Below, piece by piece: positions 17,633-26,216 of a stretch of DNA of 64,000 bases (positions are counted from its first letter, which is position 1; each line of letters opens with the position of its first letter). The translations under genes were made by a program, and so were the position numbers. The notes beneath the pieces were generated by a model. The model saw only the letters and a program-made list of their open reading frames with translations. It was not told the origin of the DNA and made no database searches. Source of the stretch: Acuticoccus sp. I52.16.1 (GTDB taxonomy: Bacteria; Pseudomonadota; Alphaproteobacteria; Rhizobiales; Amorphaceae); contig NZ_CP094828.1 in the NCBI RefSeq assembly GCF_022865125.1, forward strand, positions 1,302,001 to 1,366,000. Reading direction: 5' to 3'.

Positions 17633-18703
17633 ATGGCGCCGATGAACATCGCGGGACCGACGAGCGGGACGGAGGCCGGCGCGCCCGCCGCGACGCCCTT
17701 CCTCGCGATCGACGGTCTGTCGCGCACGTTCTCAGGGGGCGCCGGCGTGCGCGGCCTGTCGCTCACTGTCCCGCGCGGCGCCTTCGTCGTCCTGCTCGGC
17801 CCCTCGGGCTGCGGCAAGTCCACCACCTTGCGCCTCATCGCCGGCCTCGAAGCGCCGGACGGCGGCCGCATCGCCATCGACGGGCGGGACGTCACCGCCC
17901 TGCCGCCTTCGGCGCGCGGCCTGTCGATGGTGTTCCAGTCCTACGCGCTCTTCCCCCATCTTTCGGTGGTCGAGAACATCGTCTTCGGCTTGAAGGTGCG
18001 CAGCGTGCCGCGGGCCGAGCGGCGGACCCGCCTCGCCGAAGCGCTCGCCCTCACGGGGCTGGAAGGGCTGGAGCGGCGCAAACCTTCCGCGCTCTCCGGC
18101 GGCCAGCGCCAGCGCGTCGCCCTCGCCCGCGCCATCGTCGCCGGCCACCCGCTGTGCCTGATGGACGAGCCCCTCTCCAACCTCGACGCCAAGCTGCGCC
18201 ACGCGGTGCGCCACGATATCCGCCGCCTGCAGCAGCGGCTCGGGATGACCGTGGTCTACGTCACGCACGACCAGACCGAGGCGATGTCGATGGCCGACAT
18301 CGTCGTCCTCATGAACGAGGCGCGCATCGAGCAGGCGGGCCCGCCCGCCGAACTCTACGCGCGGCCGGGCACGCGCTTCGCCGCCACCTTCCTCGGCGCC
18401 CCGCCGATGCAGATGCTGCCGGCCGAAGGCGGCGGCCCCGCCGTCGGCATTCGTGCCGAGGCGCTGCGGCTCGTCGACCCGGGTGCCGGCCGCCTCCCCG
18501 TGACCGTCACCGCCACCGAATTCCTCGGCGCCGAGACGTTCGTCTACGTCGAGGCCGGCGCCCATCCCCTCATCGTGCGTGCCCCCGGCGAAATCGTCAT
18601 CCCCGCCGGCACGCCCCTCGATCTCGACTGGTCGCCCGACGCGGCACACCACTTCGCCGCCGACGGCGCCCGTCGCGACCCCGCCCCATCTCCGGCCGTC
18701 TGA
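17633..18703 (+). CDS. ugpC: UgpC-like ABC importer ATPase
   Basis: A 356-residue CUT1/MalK-type ATPase. Walker A GPSGCGKST, Q-loop MVFQSYALFPH, signature LSGGQRQRVALARA, Walker B CLMDEPLSNLD and H-loop VTHDQTEAM are all intact, followed by a C-terminal OB/TOBE regulatory domain (about 250-340). ATG 17633 has AAGGGA 7 nt upstream; upstream in-frame ATGs would add a non-conserved tail. It is the first gene of a four-gene operon (ATPase, binding protein, two permeases), which is not the E. coli ugp order. It energises uptake at the inner membrane. The ATPase alone does not reveal the substrate; the assignment rests on the neighbouring UgpB-like protein and the phosphodiesterase. Confidence 0.8.
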   Translation: MAPMNIAGPTSGTEAGAPAATPFLAIDGLSRTFSGGAGVRGLSLTVPRGAFVVLLGPSGCGKSTTLRLIAGLEAPDGGRIAIDGRDVTALPPSARGLSMVFQSYALFPHLSVVENIVFGLKVRSVPRAERRTRLAEALALTGLEGLERRKPSALSGGQRQRVALARAIVAGHPLCLMDEPLSNLDAKLRHAVRHDIRRLQQRLGMTVVYVTHDQTEAMSMADIVVLMNEARIEQAGPPAELYARPGTRFAATFLGAPPMQMLPAEGGGPAVGIRAEALRLVDPGAGRLPVTVTATEFLGAETFVYVEAGAHPLIVRAPGEIVIPAGTPLDLDWSPDAAHHFAADGARRDPAPSPAV

Positions 18704-18743
18704 GCGACGCCGGCGACCCATCCGACCCCGCCAAGGAGTTTCC

Positions 18744-20006
18744 ATGACGCCCGCTCTGAAGGCCCTCGTGGCCGCCACGGCGCTCGCCGGCCTGACCCTG
18801 CCGGCCGCCGCCGAGACGCACCTCACCATGTACTACCCGATCGCCGTCGGCGGCCCGCTGACCGCCGTGATCGACGGCATGATCGAGGGCTTCGAGGCCG
18901 AGAACCCGGACGTGACCGTCGAGGCCGTCTACGCCGGCAACTACGACGACACCCGAGTGCGCGCCCTCTCGGCGATCAACTCGGGCGACGCGCCGCAGCT
19001 CTCGGTGCTGTTCTCGATCGACGCCTACGACCTCATCGAGAACGACCTCATCGTCCCGTTCGACGAGGTCGCCACCGGCGATGCCGACAAGGCCTGGCTC
19101 GAAAGCTTCTACCCGGCGCTGATGAAGAACGGCCAGATCGACGGTCAGACCTGGGGCGTCCCGTTCCAGCGCTCGACGATCGTCATGTACTACAACAAGG
19201 ACCTGTACGAGGCCGCCGGCCTCGATCCGGACTCGCCGCCGACCACCTGGGACGAGCTGGTCGAGGACGCCAAGGCGCTCACCAAAGAGGGCCAGTGGGG
19301 CATTCAGATCCCCTCGACCGGCTACCCGTACTGGATGTTCCAGTGCTTCGCGATCCAGAACGGCAAGGAGCTGATGAGCGCCGACGGGACCGAGACCTAC
19401 TTCGACGACCCGGCCGTCGTCGAAGCGCTCGAGTTCTGGCGCTCGCTGATGACCGACGCCGCGGTCATGCCCGAGGGCACGACCGAGTGGGGCACGCTGC
19501 GCCAGGCCTTCCTGGAGGGCAAGACGGCGATGATGTGGCACACCACCGGCAACCTCACCGCGGTCAAGAACGGCGCGGCGTTCGACTTCGGCGTCGCGAT
19601 GCTCCCGGCCAACGTGCAGCCCGGATCGCCCACCGGCGGCGGCAACTTCTACCTCTTCAAGGGCTCGTCCGAGGAGGAGCAGAAGGCCTCGCTGGCGCTG
19701 ATCCAGTACATGACCGCGCCCGAGCGCGCCGCCGAGTGGTCGATCGCCACCGGCTATGTCGGCATCAGCCCCGCCGCCTACGAAACCGAGGCGCTGAAGG
19801 CCTACGCCGCCGACTTCCCGCAGGCGCTCGTCGCGCGTGACCAGCTCGAGGTCGCGATCCCCGAGTTCTCGACCTACGAAACGGCCCGCGTGCGCGAGGC
19901 ACTGAACAACGCCGTCCAGGCCACGCTGACCGGCTCCAAGTCGGCCGAGGAGGCCCTCGCCGAGGCGCAGGCGACCGCCGAGCGCCTGCTGCGCCCCTAC
20001 CGGTAG
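18744..20006 (+). CDS. ugpB: UgpB-like glycerol-3-phosphate binding protein
   Basis: A 420-residue periplasmic binding protein of family SBP_bac_1 with a signal peptide (KALVAATALAGLTLPAAAE, cleavage near 23). Several blocks resemble E. coli UgpB: a GNY motif in YAGNYDDT; PFQRSTIVMYYNKDLYEAAG followed by DPDSPPTTW; GKTAMMWHTTGNL; AAEWSIATGYVGISPAAY; and a C-terminal VQATLTGSKSAEEALAEAQ ending in LLRPYR. UgpB binds sn-glycerol-3-phosphate and glycerophosphodiesters such as glycerophosphocholine. ATG 18744 has AAGGAG 5 nt upstream. A strong hairpin follows in the gap to the first permease, consistent with extra expression of the binding protein. A different polyol phosphate or sugar ligand cannot be excluded. 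Confidence 0.75.
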   Translation: MTPALKALVAATALAGLTLPAAAETHLTMYYPIAVGGPLTAVIDGMIEGFEAENPDVTVEAVYAGNYDDTRVRALSAINSGDAPQLSVLFSIDAYDLIENDLIVPFDEVATGDADKAWLESFYPALMKNGQIDGQTWGVPFQRSTIVMYYNKDLYEAAGLDPDSPPTTWDELVEDAKALTKEGQWGIQIPSTGYPYWMFQCFAIQNGKELMSADGTETYFDDPAVVEALEFWRSLMTDAAVMPEGTTEWGTLRQAFLEGKTAMMWHTTGNLTAVKNGAAFDFGVAMLPANVQPGSPTGGGNFYLFKGSSEEEQKASLALIQYMTAPERAAEWSIATGYVGISPAAYETEALKAYAADFPQALVARDQLEVAIPEFSTYETARVREALNNAVQATLTGSKSAEEALAEAQATAERLLRPYR

Positions 20007-20014
20007 GACCCCCG

Positions 20015-20042
20015 CGCGGAGGGCGCACCGCGCCCTCCCGCG
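20015..20042 (+). terminator. Intercistronic hairpin after the UgpB-like gene
   Basis: A perfect 9-bp stem GGAGGGCGC / GCGCCCTCC with a 3-nt ACC loop, extended by 3 bp after a one-base bulge. There is no T-run, so it more likely stabilises or partly attenuates the message between binding protein and permease than ends the operon. Confidence 0.5.
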
Positions 20043-20064
20043 TCTCTCAGCGAAAGGCCCACGG

Positions 20065-20949
20065 ATGGCGCGCGACGAGCGACGACGACACGCGATCTAC
20101 GCCGGGATGCTCCTCTTCCCGGCGCTGGTGCTCCTCTCGACGTTCGCGTTCTGGCCGAGCATCGCGACCGTGTGGTCGAGCCTCTACTCGCGCGGCACCA
20201 GCCGCCGGCCGTCCCACTTCGCGGGCCTCGACAACTACCGCGACCTCTTCGCCGATCCGGTGTTCTGGCAGGTCGTCGGCAACAATCTTCTCTATGCGGC
20301 GACGACGATCCCGATCTCGATCGCTATCGCGCTCGCCATGGCGCTGTGGGCCGACGCGAAGATCCCCGCCAAAGGCTTCGTGCGCACCGCCTACTTCACG
20401 CCGACGATGCTGCCGATGATCGCCGCGGCCAACCTGTGGCTCTTCTTCTATACGCCCGACATCGGCGTCTTCGACCAGATCGGCGGCCTCTTCGGGTTCG
20501 CCTCGGTCAACTGGCTGGGGCAGCCGCAGACCGCGCTCTGGGCCGTGATCTTCGTGACGATCTGGAAGGAGGCGGGCTTTTACATGATCTTCTACCTCGC
20601 CGCGCTGCAGACCATCGCGCCCGACCTCAAGGAGGCGGCCATCGTCGAGGGGGCGGGCCGCGCGACGTACCTGCGCCGGGTGGTCCTGCCGCTCCTGATG
20701 CCGACGACGCTGTTCGTGCTCGTCAACGCGCTGATCAATTCGGTCCGGCTGATCGACCACCTGTTCATCCTGACGAAGGGCGGGCCGGACAACGCGACGA
20801 AACTCGTCCTCTACTACATCTGGGAAATGGCCTTCGCCTACTTCGACGCGCCGCACGCCGCGGCGATGACGGTGCTCGTCCTCGCGGTGCTGGGCGTCGT
20901 CGCCGCGGCGCAGTTCGCGCTCATCGACCGCAAGGCCCACTACCGATGA
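20065..20949 (+). CDS. ugpA: UgpA-like ABC permease
   Basis: A 294-residue inner-membrane permease of the MalF/UgpA type with six expected membrane spans. The first, GMLLFPALVLLSTFAFWPSI, starts near residue 14. The cytoplasmic EAA loop, which contacts the ATPase, is visible as KEAAIVEGAGRATYLRRVVL followed by P (about 190-210). ATG 20065 is followed by an immediate basic N-terminus (ARDERRRHA), giving the inside-positive topology. Its stop overlaps the next gene by 4 nt (ATGA), so translation is coupled. It forms the channel for the UgpB-delivered substrate with the following permease. Confidence 0.8.
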   Translation: MARDERRRHAIYAGMLLFPALVLLSTFAFWPSIATVWSSLYSRGTSRRPSHFAGLDNYRDLFADPVFWQVVGNNLLYAATTIPISIAIALAMALWADAKIPAKGFVRTAYFTPTMLPMIAAANLWLFFYTPDIGVFDQIGGLFGFASVNWLGQPQTALWAVIFVTIWKEAGFYMIFYLAALQTIAPDLKEAAIVEGAGRATYLRRVVLPLLMPTTLFVLVNALINSVRLIDHLFILTKGGPDNATKLVLYYIWEMAFAYFDAPHAAAMTVLVLAVLGVVAAAQFALIDRKAHYR

Positions 20950-21764
20950 CCAACGACCGCCACGGCCTCCTCAGCCTCGACACGCTGGGCGCGCTCGTCC
21001 TGGCGCTCGCCTGGATCTCGCCGCTCCTGTTCGCGCTCTGGGCGGCGTTCCACTCGCCGAGCGCGGCCGTCTCGTTCGATCTGTCGGCGCCGTGGACGCT
21101 CGCCAACTTCCGTGCGGTGTGGGAGCGGGCGCCGTGGCTCACCTACCTCCTCAACACGGTGCAGCTCGTCACGCTGGTGCTGGCGGGGCAGTTCCTGTTG
21201 TGCACGCTGGCCGCCTTCGCCTTCGCCCGGTTCGCCTTCCCGCTGCGGGACGTCGTCTTCGTCCTCGTCCTCCTCCAGCTCTTCATCCTGCCGGAGGTGC
21301 TGATCGTGGAGAACTACGCCATCGTCTCCGATCTCGGCCTGTTCGACACCACGCTCGGCATGGCCGCGCCCTACATGGCGAGCGCGTTCGGCATTTTCCT
21401 GCTGCGCCAGGCGTTCAAGTCCGTCCCGCGCGAGTTGGAGGACGCGGCGCGCGTGGAGGGCGCATCGTGGATGGGCGTGCTGCTGCGGGTCTACGTGCCG
21501 GTCGCGCGGCCGGTCTACCTCGCCTACGCGCTGGTCTCGGTCGCGACCCACTGGAACAACTTCCTGTGGCCGCTCGTCATCACCAACTCCACCGACACGC
21601 GCCCGCTGACCATCGGCCTCTCCCTCTTCGGCGCCCCCGAGAGCGGGGTCGACATCTCGATGATCAGCGCCGCGACCTTGATGACGATCGCGCCGCTGGT
21701 CGTCGCCTTCCTCATCTTCCAGCGTCAGTTCATGCAAGCCTTCGTCACCGCCGGCATCAAATAG
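20946..21764 (+). CDS. ugpE: UgpE-like ABC permease
   Basis: A 272-residue MalG/UgpE-type permease, the second half of the channel. It has about six membrane segments and the EAA motif as EDAARVEGASWMGVLLRVYV followed by P. The C-terminus (FLIFQRQFMQAFVTAGIK) has the F-(V)-x-G-(I/A)-x-K ending usual for MalG-like permeases that touch the ATPase. It overlaps the upstream permease by 4 nt and ends the operon, 17 nt from the end of the convergent pyruvate kinase gene. Confidence 0.82.
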   Translation: MTNDRHGLLSLDTLGALVLALAWISPLLFALWAAFHSPSAAVSFDLSAPWTLANFRAVWERAPWLTYLLNTVQLVTLVLAGQFLLCTLAAFAFARFAFPLRDVVFVLVLLQLFILPEVLIVENYAIVSDLGLFDTTLGMAAPYMASAFGIFLLRQAFKSVPRELEDAARVEGASWMGVLLRVYVPVARPVYLAYALVSVATHWNNFLWPLVITNSTDTRPLTIGLSLFGAPESGVDISMISAATLMTIAPLVVAFLIFQRQFMQAFVTAGIK

Positions 21765-21781
21765 GTCGGCGGGCGGCGCCC

Positions 21782-23233
21782 CTACACCGGCTCCGCGCCG
21801 CGCAGTCGCGCTTCGTCGCACGGGGCGACGCGCAGGATGTTGGTCGTTCCCGCCACGTTGAAGGGGATGCCGGCGGTGACGACGATGTCGTCCTCGCGCG
21901 TCGCCAGGCCGATCTTGCAGGCGGCCCGCACCGCGCTGATCACCGCCATCTTGAACCGCTCGACCGGCTCCACCGTGCGCACGCTCGTCACGCCCCACGT
22001 GAGGCACAGCCGGCGCGCCGTCGCCTCGAACGGGGTCAGCGCCAGGATGGGCCGGGCCGGACGCTCGCGCGCGACGAGGTTCGCCGTCGACCCCGAGTGG
22101 GTGAAGCAGCAGATCGCCCGGATCGAGGGTGTCGCCTCCGACAGGGTGCGCGCCGCCGCGACCACGCCGTCGGCGATCGTCCCCGTGACGGCGACGCGCG
22201 TCGCGTCGATCGCCGGGCGGTAGGTCGCGTCGTTCTCGACCTGGAGCGCGACGCTCACCATCACGCCGACCGCCTCCACCGGGTACTGTCCCACCGCCGA
22301 TTCGGCCGACAGCATGACCGCGTCCGCCCCCTCGTAGATCGCGGTGGCGACGTCGGACACTTCGGCGCGCGTGGGAACGGGACTGGAGACCATGCTCTCC
22401 AGCATCTGCGTCGCGACGATCACCGGCTTGGCCGCCCGCCGGCACGCCCGGATCAGCCGCTTCTGGATCGGCGGCACCTCCTCCACCGGCAGCTCGACGC
22501 CGAGGTCCCCGCGGGCCACCATGATGGCGTCGGACCGGGCGAGGATCTCGTCGAACACCGCCACCGCCGAGGGCTTTTCGATCTTGGCGAGCACCGCCGC
22601 GCGGCCGGCGACGAGTGCGCGCGCCTCGTCCATGTCCTCCGGCCGCTGCACGAAGGAGAGTGCGACCCAGTCGACCCCCATGGTGCAGGCGAACTCCAGG
22701 TCCTCCCGATCCTTCGGCGTCAGCGCGGCCAGCGGCAAGACCACGTCCGGCAGGTTGACCCCCTTGCGATCCGAGATCGCCCCGCCGACGAGGACCGTGC
22801 AGTCGGCGTGGCGCTCCGACCTTTCTTCCACGCGCAGGCGCAGGTTGCCGTCGTTGACGAGGATGATCGATCCGGGCTGAAGCGCGGCGAAGATCTCCGG
22901 ATGCGGCAGCCCGACACGGGTTGCGTCGCCCGGCGCCTCGTCGAGGTCGAAGCGGAAGCGCTCGCCGGCGACGATGATCTCGCGGCCGTTGGCGAAGGTG
23001 CCGCAGCGCAGCTTGGGCCCCTGCAGGTCGGCGAGGATGGCGATGGGGCGGCCCCGCTCGGCCTCCAGCGCGCGGATCGCGGCATGGCGTGCGGCGGTGT
23101 CGGCGTGGCTGCCGTGGCTCATGTTGAGGCGAAAGACGTTGACGCCCGCGTCGAACAGGGCGGCGATGGTCGCCGGGTCGCTGGAACCGGGGCCGAGCGT
23201 GGCGACGATCTTCATCCGTCGGGTGGGGTGCAT
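21782..23233 (-). CDS. pyk: Pyruvate kinase
   Basis: A 483-residue cytoplasmic glycolytic enzyme converting PEP and ADP to pyruvate and ATP. Signature blocks are present: RLNMSHG, ADLQGPKLR, the active-site KIEKPSAV and MVARGDLGVELP (metal and substrate binding), VIVATQMLESM and PTRAEVSDVA, then the C-terminal allosteric domain. ATG 23233 has GAGAGG 5 nt upstream and matches the usual start (MKIVATLGPGSSD nearby). The same frame stays open upstream and encodes a piece resembling the C-terminus of glycerate kinase, the gene that often precedes pyk in tartrate/glycerate operons of Rhizobiales. Housekeeping or glycerate-pathway use are both possible. Confidence 0.92.
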   Translation of the reverse strand: MHPTRRMKIVATLGPGSSDPATIAALFDAGVNVFRLNMSHGSHADTAARHAAIRALEAERGRPIAILADLQGPKLRCGTFANGREIIVAGERFRFDLDEAPGDATRVGLPHPEIFAALQPGSIILVNDGNLRLRVEERSERHADCTVLVGGAISDRKGVNLPDVVLPLAALTPKDREDLEFACTMGVDWVALSFVQRPEDMDEARALVAGRAAVLAKIEKPSAVAVFDEILARSDAIMVARGDLGVELPVEEVPPIQKRLIRACRRAAKPVIVATQMLESMVSSPVPTRAEVSDVATAIYEGADAVMLSAESAVGQYPVEAVGVMVSVALQVENDATYRPAIDATRVAVTGTIADGVVAAARTLSEATPSIRAICCFTHSGSTANLVARERPARPILALTPFEATARRLCLTWGVTSVRTVEPVERFKMAVISAVRAACKIGLATREDDIVVTAGIPFNVAGTTNILRVAPCDEARLRGAEPV

Positions 23234-23275
23234 GGGGTCCTCTCGGGGGGCGGATCCTCTGGCAGGCGGCGGGGC

Positions 23276-23383
23276 GAGGATGGCCCGGAAGTCATTGACG
23301 TTGGTCAGCGCGGGGCCCGTCGCCACCTGGTCGCCGATCGCGGCTCCCGACGTGTCGCTCCGGTTGGCCGCGAGCGCAACCAC
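23276..23383 (-). pseudogene. Degraded C-terminal stub of glycerate 2-kinase (TtuD/GckA type)
   Basis: In frame with pyk and directly upstream of it, about 36 codons read VALAANRSDTSGAAIGDQVA then TGPALTNVNDFRAIL. The block TGPxxTNVNDFRAIL with a preceding GDxV is, as I remember the family, the last 20 or so residues of MOFRL-type glycerate kinases, and the spacing from ALAAN to GD also fits while the aromatic SYxFF core is lost. No own stop remains: the frame runs into pyk. The rest of the kinase gene is absent; a molybdate transporter occupies its place. I infer a deletion or replacement that left this stub. Confidence 0.6.
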
Positions 23384-23455
23384 CCCGACGTCGCGGACGG
23401 CGATCGACGCAAGCCGGGGCCCATGACCGCGCCGGGCGCCGCACCGCGAGAGTGC

Positions 23456-24592
23456 CTAAAGGGAGGGTGGGCCGGTCCGGCGCCGGTCGCGGGCGAGATG
23501 GCTGCGCGCCGCCTCCGCCGCGAGGCCCGCGAGCAGCGCCACCGCCGGACCGAGGACGAGCGAGGCGCCGGCGGTCACCGCGATCACCGGCCGGCAATCC
23601 GGCCGCGCCTCGAACAGGCGGCGGGAAAAAGCGAGCTCGGCGCCGGCATAGAACAAGAGCGCGCCGACGGCGGCGGGGTTGATCGCGCCCAGCAGGCCGA
23701 CGATCGCCTCGCCCTGTAGCGCCGCCACCGCGCAGGCCAGCGCCATGACGAGCGGCGCCGCCACGCCGCGCGCGCCATACCGGTGATGTGCGGCGATACC
23801 GCCGGCGCCGTGGCACATCGGCAGCGCACCCAGCGGCGCCAGCACGAGGTTCAACGCGCCGCTGGTGGCCGCCAGGCGCCGCTCGCTGACGCGCGACGCC
23901 GCAGGGCCGTACAGCGCGTGCGACACCGCCGCCGCCACGACCACCGCGTTGACCAGCGTCAGCGGGAGCTGCGGCACCACGCCCGACAGCACCGCCTCCA
24001 CCAGCGATCCCGGCGGCGCCGGCGAGATGGCGGCCACTTCCCCCGCCGGGAAGGCCAGGCCGAGCGGCAACACCAGCAGCACCCAGGGTCCCCGCGGGAC
24101 GAGGAAGGCCAGCGCGAGGAGCGCCAGCGCGGCCGCTCCGACCGCCACGTCCGTCATGACGGCGCGGAAGGCCAGCGCGGCGAGCGCCAGGCCGAGGCCG
24201 AGTTGCAATCCGGTGACGACCGAGCGCGGGATCGCGGTCGCCGCGCGCGAGACCAGCGGCGTCGCCGCCAGCGCCAGCAGCAGCGCCCCCAGGACGGCGC
24301 CCGAGACGGCGATGCCCTCCGCCCCCAGCCCCCCGGCGAGGATCACCGCGCCGAGCGCCTTCATCGGCTGCACCGCCACCGGCACGCGGTAGACGAGCGC
24401 GACGAGGAGGTAGCCGGCCGCGAAACCGGCGAACACCGGCCCCGGCGCCAAAACGCCCGCGACCAGCACCGGCACCACGTAGGGCAGCAGCGTGCCGAGG
24501 TCGCCGAACGCGCCGGACACCTCGCCGACCGCGTTCGCCGCCCGCGCGCGCAGCGTGCGCCCGGTCGTGGCCCCCTCGTGGTTTCGCTCCAT
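23456..24592 (-). CDS. MOT1-type molybdate/sulfate transporter
   Basis: A 378-residue, strongly hydrophobic protein with about ten membrane segments. It has the markers of the MFS_MOT1/SulP-like family: GAFGDLGTLLPYVVP near the N-terminus, VAVQPMKALGAVILAGG, and the second conserved block LPMCHGAGGIAAHHRYGARG. Family members take up molybdate, or sulfate, across the inner membrane. There is no STAS domain, as usual for MOT1. It uses the frame that later continues, after its TAG, into the glycerate-kinase stub and pyk. No molybdenum-cofactor gene or ModE site is visible around it, so the anion preference is inference from family. Confidence 0.78.
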   Translation of the reverse strand: MERNHEGATTGRTLRARAANAVGEVSGAFGDLGTLLPYVVPVLVAGVLAPGPVFAGFAAGYLLVALVYRVPVAVQPMKALGAVILAGGLGAEGIAVSGAVLGALLLALAATPLVSRAATAIPRSVVTGLQLGLGLALAALAFRAVMTDVAVGAAALALLALAFLVPRGPWVLLVLPLGLAFPAGEVAAISPAPPGSLVEAVLSGVVPQLPLTLVNAVVVAAAVSHALYGPAASRVSERRLAATSGALNLVLAPLGALPMCHGAGGIAAHHRYGARGVAAPLVMALACAVAALQGEAIVGLLGAINPAAVGALLFYAGAELAFSRRLFEARPDCRPVIAVTAGASLVLGPAVALLAGLAAEAARSHLARDRRRTGPPSL

Positions 24593-24685
24593 CCGCGCCC
24601 GCGTCTCCTCCCGGCTCCGGGCCGATAGTGAACCGCGACGGGGGCGGATGCAAAACGCCCGCGCGCGGCCGGCCGGTGGCGGTTA

Positions 24686-24706
24686 TGGTGGTGGTGGTGG
24701 TGGTGG
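24686..24706. repeat. (TGG)7 trinucleotide microsatellite
   Basis: Seven perfect TGG units lie directly after the stop codon of the membrane-fusion gene (minus strand) and about 94 nt before the start of the molybdate transporter. It is non-coding in the genes as called. Confidence 0.8.
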
Positions 24707-25645
24707 CTAGGGCAGGATGTAGTTGAGGTAGGTCTGCATCCGCAGGGTCACCTTGCGGATGATGTGCGCCACTTGCAGCCGCGGCGTGTAGATCGCCGCC
24801 GCCCCCGCCGCACCGCCGCCGATGTCTGCGATCGGGTCCGCATCGTCGAGCGAGATGCGAACGAAGTAGGGGACCGAGCTGATGTCGCGCGTCGCCGCGA
24901 CGAGCCCGCCGGTCGTGAGCTGGCCCTGGGAGTTGACGTCGATCACCGCCTCGACCGTGCCGGTGAAGATCTCGCCCGGCCGGGTCTTGAACGCCAGCTC
25001 CACCGGCTGACCCGGCTCGACGTAGCGGATCTGGTTCTGCCCCACCTGGGCGCCGACGTGCACGCCATCGGTCTCGATGAAGGTCATCACCGGGGAGAGC
25101 GGGACGGCCGCGACGCGCTGGCCCGGCCGCAACGCCAAGGTGGTGACGAAGCCGTCCGCCGGGGCGACGACGGTCGTCTGCTCCAGGTTGTAGGCGGCCT
25201 CGTCGCGCTGGGCCTGGAGCTGGCGCATGGTCGCCTGCGCCTGGTCGAGGTCGAAGCGGCGGCCGGCGGGGCTCCCTTCCAGCGTCTCGAACTGCTCGAC
25301 CCGGAGCGTGGCGAATTGCAACTGCGCATCCAGCGCGTCGACCCGCGCCTGGTACGGAACGGGGTCGATCCGGAAGAGAACGTCACCGGCTTTGACCGGG
25401 GTGTTGCGCGCGGCGACCACCTCGGTCACCTGCCCGGCGACGTTGGGCACGATCGGCACCGTGTTGACGACGACGGTCGCGCTGCCGAGCGGGGCGCTCC
25501 ATTGCAGCGGGATCATCAGGCCGACATTGAGCGCGATGAAGACGACGACGGTGGACAGCCAGGTCGCCGGCTTGTTGGGCAGCAGCTTGATGCCCACGAG
25601 AAGCGCGATGAGGCCGAGCCAGACGACGGTGAGAAAGACGATCAT
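24707..25645 (-). CDS. HlyD-family membrane fusion protein (YiaV-like)
   Basis: A 312-residue periplasmic adaptor anchored by two N-terminal membrane segments (VFLTVVWLGLIALLVGIKLL and TVVVFIALNVGLMIPLQW). It then has a biotinyl-lipoyl-like half motif (VNTVPIVPNVAGQVTEVVA), a short coiled-coil hairpin (about 110-165, LRVEQFETLEG and QATMRQLQAQRDEAAYNLEQ), the second lipoyl half (VVAPADGFVTTLALRPGQRV) and a beta-barrel. It lies 21 nt after a DUF3302 gene, the same pairing as YiaW-YiaV of E. coli. No inner-membrane pump or outer-membrane channel is adjacent, so the exported compound is unknown. Confidence 0.85.
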   Translation of the reverse strand: MIVFLTVVWLGLIALLVGIKLLPNKPATWLSTVVVFIALNVGLMIPLQWSAPLGSATVVVNTVPIVPNVAGQVTEVVAARNTPVKAGDVLFRIDPVPYQARVDALDAQLQFATLRVEQFETLEGSPAGRRFDLDQAQATMRQLQAQRDEAAYNLEQTTVVAPADGFVTTLALRPGQRVAAVPLSPVMTFIETDGVHVGAQVGQNQIRYVEPGQPVELAFKTRPGEIFTGTVEAVIDVNSQGQLTTGGLVAATRDISSVPYFVRISLDDADPIADIGGGAAGAAAIYTPRLQVAHIIRKVTLRMQTYLNYILP

Positions 25646-25666
25646 CGCCGTGAGTTCCGCATGATG

Positions 25667-25936
25667 TCAGCCCGCCTCGGGGCGGGGACGGCCGGCGGCG
25701 CCACCGGCGTCGGACATGGGGGCGGGGCCGGCGAAGGCCCAGATCAACATCACCGGCCACAGGATGCCGCCGAAGAGGAGGCCCAGCCAGCCGCCGACGC
25801 CGATCGCGTCCGCCTGCGGATGGCCGCGTTTTCGCGCGATCACGCCCGGCATCCGCGCCAGCACCACGAAGAGTATCAGCGCGCTGAGGATCACGACCGC
25901 CAGCACCACGAGCGCGAAAATATCCAGAGGCTGCAC
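25667..25936 (-). CDS. DUF3302 small inner-membrane protein (YiaW-like)
   Basis: An 89-residue protein with two membrane segments (FALVVLAVVILSALILFVVL and LGLLFGGILWPVMLIWAFA) flanking the conserved DUF3302 loop IARKRGHPQADAIGVGGW, which I recognise from E. coli YiaW. GTG 25936 is preferred because GAGGAGG sits 5-6 nt upstream; a longer in-frame N-terminus has no such site. It is the first gene of a two-gene operon with the HlyD-like adaptor. Function is unknown; pairing suggests a helper for the adaptor. Confidence 0.75.
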   Translation of the reverse strand: MQPLDIFALVVLAVVILSALILFVVLARMPGVIARKRGHPQADAIGVGGWLGLLFGGILWPVMLIWAFAGPAPMSDAGGAAGRPRPEAG

Positions 25937-26148
25937 GCCAGCCTCCTCTCGCCGCGTCACAGGGAGCGGCACTATTGCCGAGCGCGGACGCGCCGGCAAG
26001 CGCGAAAGCTACGCCATCGCAAGATTTGATCGTGACGATACGCAGCTCTCGCAACGTCACATCTTCGCCATATTCGACGATCGCCCACGAGATCTCTGCG
26101 AGGTGCGGGTCCAGCCGCACCGCAACGCCCCCGCGACGGGGCAACCAT

Positions 26149-26177
26149 TTGCATGCGTCCGCGGGCTTGCGTATAAT
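26149..26177 (+). promoter_or_regulatory. Strong sigma70-type promoter for the signalling operon
   Basis: TTGCAT (26149-26154) and a perfect TATAAT (26172-26177) are separated by 17 bp, close to the ideal housekeeping promoter. The expected start near 26184 leaves a leader of about 33 nt before the binding-protein ATG at 26217. Confidence 0.7.
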
Positions 26178-26216
26178 CATCACCTATATCACTACGGAAC
26201 CTCTGGGGATTGCAGC

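Noticed and set aside
21765-21781. Terminator between the convergent ugpE and pyk genes
   Set aside because: The 17-nt gap has only a very short GC palindrome, too small to call.
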